64,000 bases of DNA from Callorhinus ursinus. Its lineage: Eukaryota; Chordata; Mammalia; Carnivora; Otariidae. The stretch spans positions 3,561,307 to 3,625,306 of the forward strand of contig NW_020312867.1 of assembly GCF_003265705.1 (NCBI RefSeq). Reading direction: 5' to 3'. Under the pieces are notes generated by a model. The model worked only from the letters and a program-made list of their open reading frames with translations. It ran no database searches and was not told the origin of the DNA. The position numbers and the translations under genes are program-made. This document shows, one piece after another, positions 56,090-64,000 of the stretch; the stretch's first letter is position 1; each line of letters begins with the position of its first letter.

Positions 56090-56246
56090 TTTTAAAGATT
56101 TTATTTAGTTGAGCAGGGCTGCGGGGAGGAGCAGAGGGAGAGGGGACGAGCAGACTCCACGCTGAGTGCAGAGCCCGACACAGGGCTCCACCCCACCACC
56201 CTGAGATCACAACCTGAGCCAACCAACTGAGCCAGCCAGGTGCCCC
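56090..56246 (-). repeat. Can-SINE, reverse, shortened
   Basis: Ends GAGCCAGCCAGGTGCCCC; TTCAATAAATATTT / CTCAATAAGTATTT flanks. Confidence 0.88.
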
Positions 56247-56420
56247 TCAATAAGTATTTACTGAATGCCTGTGTGTCAGGTGCTGCAGAGAGATACTGGG
56301 AAGACAAGACTACCCCAACCCTGTTCTCTAGCGGGGAATGCAGGCAATAAACAAGATACGCACAAAGAAGATAATCTCTGGCAGGATAAGCACCCTCGGG
56401 AAAACCCAACAAAATACTGT
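56247..56420 (+). repeat. Ancient mammalian repeat fragment
   Basis: TATTTACTGAATGCCTGTGT, GTCAGGTGCTGCAGAGAGAT, AATGCAGGCAATAAACAAGA; same family as 61350-61520. Confidence 0.45.
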
Positions 56421-56789
56421 GAACCAGTGACACAGGAGGACCACTTTAGATAAGGCGTTACAAAGGACTCTGAGGAGCGGAGGTCTGTCAGAGATCTAAA
56501 TGACCAGGAGACAACCATGGAAGATCTAGGGGGAAAATTCTAGGCAAAGGGAAAGTCGTATAGGCAAGGTGCCTCAGGCGGGAATGAGGTCTCCTTTCCC
56601 TCACAGCCCTGTGCTGAGGAGGTGGAGACTAGCCTGTAGTCCACAGTGTTGTCCCATAAAAGCATAAACAGCATCAGCAGGTCCAGTGACACCTTGATCT
56701 CACAGGAGGAAGTTTCCAAGAGGACTCTTTGCCGAAGTTCTGTCTTGGAGGAAGGTCAGAAATGCTTAGGGATGGGGGGAGCACAGGCA

Positions 56790-56985
56790 GGTTTTAGACT
56801 CAGATTCTCACCAATCCTGGCTCCACTAATTGGCAGAGTTAAGATGAGAAAAATCAGTGAGCCTCTCTCTGTTTGCCCATCTATAAAATGGGATTAATAA
56901 CCCCTACCTCCTGAGGTTGTTGTGAGGAATAAGTGAGCTAATGGATGTCCAATACTTAGCACAGTAAACACTAAATGTTCAGTAC
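56790..56985 (+). repeat. MIR
   Basis: TTGCCCATCTATAAAATGGG, GAGGTTGTTGTGAGGAATAA, AATACTTAGCACAGTAAACA. Confidence 0.88.
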
Positions 56986-57670
56986 TGAAGATAAAATGGT
57001 TGTGTAACAGTAGCAGTAGCAGCAAAAAGGACATCAGACACAAAGGATTACAGTCTAGTCAATATTATCATGAAATATTAACAAATAGTATCCAATATAG
57101 TAAAGAACATAAAAAGCATGTCTTTAGTCCTAGAGAGATGAAAAATTGGTTCAAGTGGGGGGCAAGGGCCCCTCTACCACTACCCTCGTTTCCTCAAGGA
57201 CACAGAAGACTGGATCTAAAGCAAAGACCAGTTCCATTCCTCAGGCCCTCCTTCCCCAGGTGACACTGTAAGAGCTGAATTAACCTCTTTTATTTGAGGG
57301 GGTTAGGAAGTAAGCAAAGGAGAGGGGGTGAGAAATTAGGAAAGGAGAAAGGAAAGAAAGAAATAGGCCAAAAATTCCCTTACCCTCTTTACGGATACTT
57401 GAAATGCTTTCTCTAAGAGCCAAGCTTTTCCTTCTACAATTAAAATTCAGACAGAGAGCAAACACAGGTTGAGTTTACTTATTCCAAATTACTGAGAATG
57501 AGTTGGTCAAATCAGTGATCTTCCCAGAAGCAGTGGAAAGGGCCTATTGTCCAGGCTGGGCTCCAAAATATATTTGCTCAATGACCTTTGGCACCTTACT
57601 CAACTTCACTGAGCTAATCCTCCTATCCTCACAAGGATAGGATGATTTCTTTTCTCCTCATCAGAGTTTA
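56986..57670. other. Intron sequence, nothing recognised
   Basis: Frames at 57000-57263 (+) and 57280-57465 (-) show no domain. Confidence 0.5.
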
Positions 57671-57899
57671 AGGCCCAAAACTGGCCAATGTGCCAAGCTA
57701 GAAACATGGACATCACCCTTGCCTCCCACTCACACTCACCACTTTGTAACACCTACTTCTAGGTCTCTCCTACTTCAGGCCCCCATCAGATCTAATCCAA
57801 TTACTGCAACAGCTTTCACTGGAGCTCAAAGCCCCTAGCCACACCCTCCCAGATCCAAATCAATACTGTCTCATAAACTCACATCTTCTGCCTGTTTTA
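57671..57899 (+). repeat. Possible L2 fragment
   Basis: CTCCCACTCACACTCACCAC, AATCCAATTACTGCAACAGC. Confidence 0.4.
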
Positions 57900-57995
57900 C
57901 TACAGATAATATTCTAAGTGCTTTATATAACCAGCATCTCATTTAGTGTCTACCTTATAGATCTGTAGTGATGATGATGATAATTCTCATTTTAT
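57900..57995 (-). repeat. MIR fragment, reverse
   Basis: ATTCTAAGTGCTTTATATAA, CCAGCATCTCATTTAGTGTC. Confidence 0.7.
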
Positions 57996-58082
57996 TTTTT
58001 TTTTTAAGATTTTATTTATTTGTCAGAGAAGAGAGCACACAAGCAGGAGTAGAGGCAGGCAGAAGGAGAAGTAGGTTCCCCC
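57996..58082 (-). repeat. Can-SINE fragment, reverse, head missing
   Basis: T tract, AAGATTTTATTTATTTGTCA, stops at GTAGGTTCCCCC. The head half is gone although SINE truncation normally spares it least at the tail, so a deletion is likely. Confidence 0.85.
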
Positions 58083-58101
58083 ACTCTAAAATAAATTTTT
58101 A

Positions 58102-58279
58102 GGGGCGCCTGGGTGGCTCAGTTGCAAAGCATCTGCCTTCAGCTCAGGTCATGATCACAGGGTCCTAGGATGGAGCCCCGCTCAGTGGGGGGCCTGCTTC
58201 TCCCTCTCCCTTTGCCTACTGTTTCCCCTGCTTGTGCTCTCTCTCTGTCATATAAATAAATAAAATCTTTAAAAAAAAT
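58102..58279 (+). repeat. Can-SINE
   Basis: Head GGGGCGCCTGGGTGGCTCAG; lacks the CATCGGGCTCCCTG segment. Confidence 0.93.
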
Positions 58280-58479
58280 TAATCTATCAGTTCAGGTTAT
58301 ATGTCAATTATATCTCAATTAAAAAAAAAAACACACAGCTCAGTAGTTCCCCTATGGAACCAAGTTCAAGCTACTCAGTGTGGCATTAAGGCTGAGTGAG
58401 TTGGCCATTGTGACCAAAACAACCTCAGAGTCTCTAAAGGTGGGTGCTTTAAAATAGGGCAGTAGGCAAGCTTAGCAGA

Positions 58480-58685
58480 GGGGCAGTGGCACACAGTGGT
58501 TATGTGCCAGAACTCTGTAGTGAGACAGGCTGGGTTTGGATCCCAGCTCCAATATTTTCCAGATAACCCTGTGCAAGTCATTTTCTCTGTGAGCCTCAAG
58601 CTCCTCACCTGTAAAACAGGAATAGTACCAGTACCAACTTCACACCTTCATACAGGCGTTGTGAAGAGAGAAATTACTTAGGCTC
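58480..58685 (+). repeat. MIR
   Basis: GGGTTTGGATCCCAGCTCCA, TGTGCAAGTCATTTTCTCTG, CTCACCTGTAAAACAGGAAT. Confidence 0.9.
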
Positions 58686-59308
58686 CCGGAGTATTACTGA
58701 TCTTGCAGCCCCACACACAGCCAGACTCCTTGTAGTTCCAACCTCCACGACCTTTGCTCAAACAAGCTGCTTCCTCTGCCCAGTCCTTCCACACCTACCC
58801 AAAGAGCTTGCTGGGCCAGCAGCCCACTACTATATTCTCCCAAGGCAGTCTGGGCCACAGCACTCAACACTCGACACTGAAACTGCCTGTCTCTGAGAGA
58901 TCTCTCACAAGGCCCTGAACTCCCTCATAGGCAGCCCCAGCATTCAACAAGCAGTGCCCTTACATGGTGGTCAGGTGCTTGTTAAATGTCAACTTCCTCA
59001 CTGGCAGAATAAAAACAGGAAAAAAGACAAGTATCACTCCCCTAGAAGGAAGTAGGGATTCAAGAAGACATCACGTAGAGGCTCTTTGAAAGTGCTACCC
59101 ACGGGTAAATGAAGGAACTCTTATTACTCCTTAGGGGCAGGGGAGGAAGGCAAGGCACAGGGAATGAGGCACCTGAAGACAGACCACAACTTTGCTCCTG
59201 GGGCCTAAGAAAAGCTGTATTCGTTTTTCAGTCAGGGGGAGGCTCCAGTCCGTAAATGTTGGTATCTGTGGAGTGGGTTTGTATGACTTACTTTCAGAGG
59301 AGGGAGTT
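58686..59308. other. Intron sequence, possibly L2-like at 58700-58990
   Basis: CCTTTGCTCAAACAAGCTGC, CTTCCTCTGCCCAGTCCTTC resemble L2; the remainder is unrecognised. Confidence 0.4.
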
Positions 59309-59525
59309 TTGTTTTTGTTTTTATTTTTTAAAGATTTATTAAAGAGAGAGAGAAGAGAGTGCGTGCATGCGGGCACTCTCAAGTAGGGGGAGGGTCAGAG
59401 GCAGACGAATCTCAAGCAGACTCCCCAAAGAGTACGGAGCACCACTCGGGGCTCCATCTCACGAACCAGAGATCACGACCTGAGCCAAGTCCGATGCTTA
59501 ACGGACTGAGCCACCCAGGTGCCCC
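59309..59525 (-). repeat. Can-SINE, reverse
   Basis: Ends GAGCCACCCAGGTGCCCC; flanks GAGGGAG / AAGGGAG. Confidence 0.9.
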
Positions 59526-59774
59526 AAGGGAGCCTTTTTTTAAACATACCTAAACTGTTCTTACAGGACTCCTTAATTGAGGTATCACTATATTACAAAA
59601 GAAAACAATTTGAATATGCAGTCATTACTCCAAGGGGCCTCCAAAGACACTTCCCTGAATTACAACAGTTTCACTGCTTATGGGGTTTTAAAGACAAATA
59701 AAGTATTTAATAGTTAACTAATTCATTACCTTATTCTTTAAATATTAACTTTTATTCCTGGCCTTTATTATTAA

Positions 59775-59965
59775 TACCAGGAAATGGCTTACATTTACTT
59801 CACCACAGGCTAAATCCTTAACAAATACCTTATTCCCAACAACGCAGAGAAGTTGGCAGTATTATCCCATTTTACTGAAGGAAAGGAGGCTTAGTGCAAA
59901 TAATCTGCCCATGGTCACCTGACTAGGTGGAAGAGCTGGGGTTTGAGAAGCAGGACCTCCTCTAA
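59775..59965 (-). repeat. MIR, reverse
   Basis: CAGTATTATCCCATTTTACT, GCCCATGGTCACCTGACTAG, AGAGCTGGGGTTTGAGAAGC. Confidence 0.8.
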
Positions 59966-60190
59966 GACTCACTATACTTACAGTACTTTTAAAAATAGGA
60001 CCTTTAGAAATATAAATAAATGAGGCCTTTGGGATATCTGCACACTAATATTAAGGGATTACTGTTTCAGTCGTTCTGTGTAAAAATGAAAAAAAAAATT
60101 TAAGTGTCTTTTCCTTCTCCACTGACAGAGTTACGGATAAAACACAAACTAACAAACAACATAAAAGGACTTTAAAAACAATTTGTGAGC

Positions 60191-60354
60191 TGGGCACCTG
60201 GGTGGCTCAGTTGGTTAAGCGACTGCCTTCGGCTCAGGTGAATCGGGTCCTGCATCGGGCTCCCTGCTCAGCGGGGAGTCTGCTTCTCCCTCTGACCCTA
60301 CCCCCCCTCATGTGCTCTCTCTCTCATTCTAAAAAAAAAAATAAAAAATAAAAT
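60191..60354 (+). repeat. Can-SINE, missing its middle
   Basis: Perfect 16-bp target duplication AAAAACAATTTGTGAG at 60174-60189 and 60355-60370. GGCTCAGGTGAATCGGGTCC shows the CATGATCCC segment was lost. Confidence 0.95.
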
Positions 60355-60394
60355 AAAAACAATTTGTGAGGAATAAAACAGAATAGTAACATAC

Positions 60395-60470
60395 ACTCAA
60401 CTCTTCACCGTTTACCAAGTTTTGATAAACTTATACATTAGGTTTTCTCACTCCCATTTTAAAGATTAAG
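60395..60470 (-). repeat. MIR fragment, reverse
   Basis: CACTCCCATTTTAAAGATTA. Confidence 0.5.
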
Positions 60471-60474
60471 AAAT

Positions 60475-60660
60475 GGGGCGCCTGGGTGGCTCAGTCATTA
60501 AGCGTCTGCCTTTGGCTCATGTCATGATCCCAGGGTCCTGGGATCGAGCCCTGCATCGGGCTCCCTGCTCCTCAGGAAGCCTGCTTCTCCGTCTGCCTCT
60601 GCCTGCCGCTCCCCCTGCTTCTGCTCTCTTTCTCTCTGTCAAATAAATAAATAAAATCTC
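60475..60660 (+). repeat. Can-SINE next to an inverted-duplication breakpoint
   Basis: The expected right target duplication (AAGATTAAGAAATG) is missing; its tail runs straight into the left arm of the inverted repeat. Confidence 0.92.
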
Positions 60661-60727
60661 AAAAAAATAAAAAAGATGGTTTGATCTGATGAGAGTTCAT
60701 CCCATGTCAGGAACATAATCCTAGGAT

Positions 60728-60914
60728 TTTATTTTTTTATTATTTAATTTTATTTTTTTATTAGAGAGAAACAGCATGACAGGGGAGAGGGTCAGAGGGA
60801 GAAGCAGGCTCCCCGATGAGCTGGTAGCCCGATGTGGGACTTGATCCCAGAACTCTGGGATCATGGCCTGAGCCGAAGGCAGTTGCTTAACCAGCTGAGC
60901 CACCCAGATGCCCC
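60728..60914 (-). repeat. Can-SINE, reverse, in arm A
   Basis: Reverse copy of the SINE at 62422-62616, sharing its private variants. Confidence 0.93.
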
Positions 60915-60927
60915 AATTTATTTTAAT

Positions 60928-61055
60928 TTTTTTTAAGATTTTATTTATTTATTTGACAGACATAGCGAGAGAGGGAACACAAGGAGGGGGTGTGGGAGAG
61001 GAAGAAGCAGGGAGCCTGATGTGGGTCTCAATCCCAGGACCCCGGGATCATGACC
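60928..61055 (-). repeat. Can-SINE, reverse, head missing, in arm A
   Basis: Copy of 62217-62408, stopping abruptly at GGGATCATGACC without the head. Confidence 0.9.
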
Positions 61056-61345
61056 TTGGTATCTTCTCCTTTTCTTTGCACTTTCCTTAATTCTCTCCCT
61101 CTTTTAACCACTTAGCTCAAGTTCAGCTCTTTGCTGAAATCATTTTGGCTGCCCCAACCCCTATTAATATCTTTTTTCTCTAAATTCCTTAAATTCCTAT
61201 TGTTTTTTACTACTGTGCTCTGTTATATGTTTATGTCTATCTCTCCAATAGGTTAAGTCTCTTGAATACTCAGAGCATGTATTTTCTGGCTTTTTATTTC
61301 TCGTAATATTTAACATGTGCTTTTCTTTCACCTTATAGTATTTAT
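61056..61345 (+). repeat. Probable L2 fragment
   Basis: ACTTAGCTCAAGTTCAGCTC, TATGTTTATGTCTATCTCTC, AGGTTAAGTCTCTTGAATAC. Confidence 0.5.
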
Positions 61346-61349
61346 TATT

Positions 61350-61520
61350 CCATAGAGCTTGGCACTAGGGATAGCGAGATGAACAAGACAAGCTTAGTCC
61401 CTGCCTTCAGGGAGCTTACATTCTAGTAAAGGGGACAGTTAACATATAAACAAACATATAAATGAAATAGTTACAAACTGGGATAAATGCTATGAAGGAA
61501 GCAAACAAGAAGCTGAGAGA
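61350..61520 (+). repeat. Ancient mammalian repeat fragment
   Basis: GAGCTTGGCACTAGGGATAG, GAGCTTACATTCTAGTAAAG, GATAAATGCTATGAAGGAAG. Confidence 0.45.
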
Positions 61521-61610
61521 AATATGACATTGAGCCCCTCTAATAGACCAGTGTCCGGGAAAGCAAGATGTTGGGAGGCTGATTAATAATTCCATTATGA
61601 GAAACATTTT

Positions 61611-61800
61611 AGGGCACCTGGGCGGTTCAGTTGGTTAAACGACTGCCTTCGGCTCAGGTCATGATCCTGGAGTCCCGGGATCGAGTCCCGCATCGGGCTC
61701 CCTGCTCAGCAGGGAGTCTGCTTCTCCCTCTGACCCTCTTCCCTCTCGTGCTCTCTCTCATTCTCTCTCTCTCAAATAAATAAAATCTTTAAAAAAAAAA
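61611..61800 (+). repeat. Can-SINE
   Basis: Target duplication AGAAACATTTTAG on both sides. Confidence 0.94.
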
Positions 61801-61819
61801 AGAAACATTTTAGTTCAGT

Positions 61820-62215
61820 GAGGTCCCTACCTCAGTGTTGTCACCAATAACCTTGTTTTTTGCTACTTTGTTGTTTGCAGCTTACTCTGACAACCTTACT
61901 TAGGAAAGGTTCTCTCTTTTTTTATTAAACTTTTAATTTTTAAGTAATTGTAGATTCACACGTGGTTGTGAGAAATAGTACAGAGAGATCTCATGTACCT
62001 TTTACCCATTGTCCCTCATGGTAATATCTTGAAAAAGTATAGTACAATAGCACAACCACGGTACTGACATTGACACAGTCTGCCAATCTTATTCTCATTT
62101 CCCCAGTTTTACCTCTACTCACTCATCACACGTAGGTTTGTGTAACTACCACCACCATCAAATTAGTTTTATCACCACAGTGATGCTTCATGTTGTTCTT
62201 TTAAAACCACTAATT
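61820..62215 (-). repeat. Old L1 3'-UTR-like sequence
   Basis: GTAATTGTAGATTCACACGT, ACAGAGAGATCTCATGTACC, CCCCAGTTTTACCTCTACTC recur in many mammalian introns as an old L1 tail; orientation is uncertain. Confidence 0.5.
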
Positions 62216-62216
62216 T

Positions 62217-62408
62217 GGGGGCACCTGGGTGGCTCAGTGAGTTAAGTGTCTGCCTTTGGCTCGGGTCATGATCCCAGGGTCCTGGGATTGAGCCCCACAT
62301 CAGGCTCCCTGCTCAGCGAGAAGCCTGATTCTCCCTCTCCCACACCCCCTGCTTGTGTTCCCTCTCTCGCTGTCTCTGTCAAATAAATAAATAAAATCTT
62401 TTTAAAAA
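62217..62408 (+). repeat. Can-SINE, source copy in arm B
   Basis: Complete with head GGGGGCACCTGGGTGGCTCA; most of it is repeated in reverse at 60928-61055. Confidence 0.93.
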
Positions 62409-62682
62409 AATTAAAATAAATTGGGGCACCTGGGTGGCTCAGCTGGTTAAGCGACTACCTTCGGCTCAGGCCATGATCCCAGAGTTCTGGGATCAAGTCC
62501 CACATCGGGCTACCAGCTCATCGGGGAGCCTGCTTCTCCCTCTGACCCTCTCCCCTGTCATGCTGTTTCTCTCTAATAAAAAAATAAAACTAAAATAAAT
62601 AATAAAAAAATAAAATCCTAGGATTATGTTCCTGACATGGGATAAGCTCTCATCAGATCAAACCATCTTTTTTTATTTTTTT
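62264..62682 (-). repeat. Right arm of the inverted duplication (copy B)
   Basis: Reverse complement of 60661-61055; retains intact SINE heads and the original old-SINE junction, so it looks like the donor. Confidence 0.9.
62422..62616 (+). repeat. Can-SINE in arm B
   Basis: Private variants GGGCTACCAGCTCATCGGGG and a TAATAAAAAAATAAAAC tail are shared with the reverse copy at 60728-60914. Confidence 0.94.
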
Positions 62683-62700
62683 TTTTTAATGTAAGCTCTA

Positions 62701-62897
62701 GGGGCACCTGGGTGGCTCAGATTGTTAAGAATCTGCCTCTGGTTCAGGTCATGATCTCCAGGTCCTGGGACTGAGCAACATGTCCGGCTCCCAGCTCAGT
62801 GGGGAGTCTGCTTCTCCCTCTCCCTCTGCCTCTCCCCCTGCTTGTGCTTTGTCTCTTTCCCTCTCTCTCAAATGAATAAATAAATCTTAAATAAATA
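62701..62897 (+). repeat. Can-SINE, first of two at one target
   Basis: AATGTAAGCTCTA at 62688-62700 and 62898-62910. Confidence 0.96.
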
Positions 62898-62910
62898 AAT
62901 GTAAGCTCTA

Positions 62911-63104
62911 GGGGCGCCTGGGTGGCTCAGTCGGTTAGGTGTCTGCCTTTGGCCCAGGTCATGACCCCAGGGTCCTGGGATTGAGCCCTGCATCAGGCTC
63001 CTTGCTCAGCAGGAGCCTGCTTCTCCCTCTCCCTCTGCTGCCTACTTCTCCCCCGGCTTGTTGTGTCAAATAAATAAATAGAACCTTTAAAAATAAATAA
63101 AATA
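62911..63104 (+). repeat. Can-SINE, second of two at one target
   Basis: AATGTAAGCTCTA at 62898-62910 and 63105-63117. Confidence 0.96.
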
Positions 63105-63177
63105 AATGTAAGCTCTATGCCCAATGTGGGGGTTGAACTCACAACCCTGAGATCGAGAGTCGCATGTTCTACAGACT

Positions 63178-63215
63178 GAACCAGCCAGGCGCACCCGAAC
63201 CAGCCAGGCGCACCC
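63178..63215 (+). repeat. 19-bp tandem duplication in a SINE head
   Basis: GAACCAGCCAGGCGCACCC twice without a gap. Confidence 0.95.
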
Positions 63216-63223
63216 AAACCATC

Positions 63224-63964
63224 ATTTTAAATCCTTCCCCAGACTCCTCCTCTCCCTCCTTCAACGAAGACCATGGATCCAGACACCACCTGCCTTTCAT
63301 ACAAAATGCCCTACTTATGCCTGGTGACTCACACCAGGCTCCTAAAATTTTATGGGATTTCTGCAAGTTCATTACTTCCATTATTTGGTCAAAGAAAGCA
63401 AAGAAAAGCTGGATACCCACCCAGTCCAAGATCTAGCAAAGTTGTCACAGCATTACAAATCAGGGTTTCAATTTTCAATAGGTTACCCTAAGTTAAGGTT
63501 AGCCAGTCAACAACCTTTAAGGCGCAATTGCTGAGAGAGAGAAGACAGGAACATCCTTCCTTTTTCTGAGCTTACAATCTAACCAAGGAGGCTCTAAGTA
63601 AGAACAGATTTTGGCTTAAGGAATGTTTATCATGAAAAATGTAAACTTCCCCCCAGTAGCTGCTAGAGAGATGAGGAAGGGAGGTTAGGGAGTTATATAC
63701 AACCTTGAGCCCTGATTTCTAGGCAGTGTCAGCAACTGCCTTTGAGAATAATCAGGTGTTCTCAAAGAACTGTTTCACTCACTGATGAAGTTATTTGAAA
63801 TCTAGATTTCTTATCATTGTCCTTAGCAATTTCTTGTCTGGGGCTTTACGAGTATATTGTTAGGGAAAAAAGCACTTCGAAGTCATTTTTAAATAGTGCT
63901 TGCACTCAGGATACACTTTCAAATTTCAGATAGGGAGTTTGAGCACCTTTAAAATCCTGGGAGA
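63224..63964. other. Intron sequence, nothing recognised
   Basis: Overlapping frames on both strands at 63164-63534 lack domains and run into SINE sequence. Confidence 0.5.
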
Positions 63965-64000
63965 GGGCGCCTGGGTGGCTCAGATGGTTAAGCGTCTGCC
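63965..64000 (+). repeat. Can-SINE, cut by the window edge
   Basis: Reads GGCGCCTGGGTGGCTCAGAT up to the last base. Confidence 0.9.

Larger units (their letters stand above)
60661..61055 (+). repeat. Left arm of an inverted duplication (copy A)
   Basis: Nearly identical to the reverse complement of 62264-62682, including unique flank GATGGTTTGATCTGATGAGA and private SINE variants CCCCGATGAGCTGGTAGCCC. Confidence 0.9.
62668..63215 (-). repeat. Older-type Can-SINE, reverse, split by two SINEs
   Basis: T-rich start, then (after the two insertions) TATGCCCAATGTGGGGGTTG and head at the right. Target duplication AAACCATC at 62660-62667 and 63216-63223. Confidence 0.93.
46577..64000 (-). other. 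PHF20 5' UTR intron, incomplete
   Basis: Lies upstream of the ATG exon. It contains an LTR, MIRs, L1 and L2 pieces and about 33 SINEs, listed separately. I see no second 5' UTR exon I can support and no GC-rich, CpG-rich promoter stretch. Confidence 0.8.

Noticed and set aside
56101..56433. 110-codon minus frame
   Set aside because: Half of it is SINE sequence (LAQLVGSGCDLRVVGWSPVS is a frequent antisense SINE translation) and no domain is present.

Overview
The window is mammalian nuclear DNA, about 64 kb of intron-rich sequence from a carnivore. It carries the first four coding exons of PHF20 on the minus strand; almost everything else is intron packed with retrotransposons. I find no bacterial gene, CRISPR array, operon or true tRNA/rRNA gene. 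Most short open reading frames are chance frames or translations of repeat copies.

Organism: by hand I count about 98 copies or fragments of carnivore tRNA-derived SINEs (Can-SINEs). Two kinds occur. The longer kind (about 190-210 bp) has a head reading GGGGCGCCTGGGTGGCTCAG, a CT-rich stretch and an A-rich tail with AATAAA repeats. The shorter, older kind (about 100 bp) has a tRNA-like B box and no CT stretch. I see neither the dog type (GGGATCCCTGGGTGGCGCAG) nor the cat type, so I infer an arctoid caniform (bear, seal or weasel group). A carnivore-type L1 3' end at 47.8-48.5 kb agrees.

Layout (the gene reads right to left): 46462-46576 holds the end of the 5' UTR, the ATG and codons 1-27 plus two bases; a 35.4-kb intron follows (11052-46461); 10880-11051 encodes the rest of Tudor 1; a 1.66-kb intron; 9134-9218 and, after an 8.0-kb intron, 1074-1153 encode Tudor 2. 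The four segments add up to 420 coding bases (140 codons) with consistent splice phases. Later exons lie left of position 1. The non-coding first exon and promoter lie right of 64000, and no CpG-island-like sequence is visible in the window.

Repeat layers: an L2 element (28.6-32.0 kb) is split by a hAT-type element, an L1 and SINEs. A decayed L1 ORF2 covers 40.85-44.6 kb. L1 3'-end remnants lie at 11.4-12.3, 14.5-14.9, 16.5-17.8, 25.2-28.6, 44.9-45.3, 52.1-53.3 and 61.8-62.2 kb. A solo class I retroviral LTR lies near 50.8-51.26 kb. Ancient MIR copies are scattered throughout.

Most notable structures: a roughly 400-bp inverted duplication of two SINEs plus flank (60.66-61.06 and 62.26-62.68 kb); at least six places where one short target sequence has received two or three SINEs in the same direction; and, in the gene, a 9-codon upstream frame overlapping the PHF20 start together with a weak donor site after the first coding exon. 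I found no undescribed multi-gene system.
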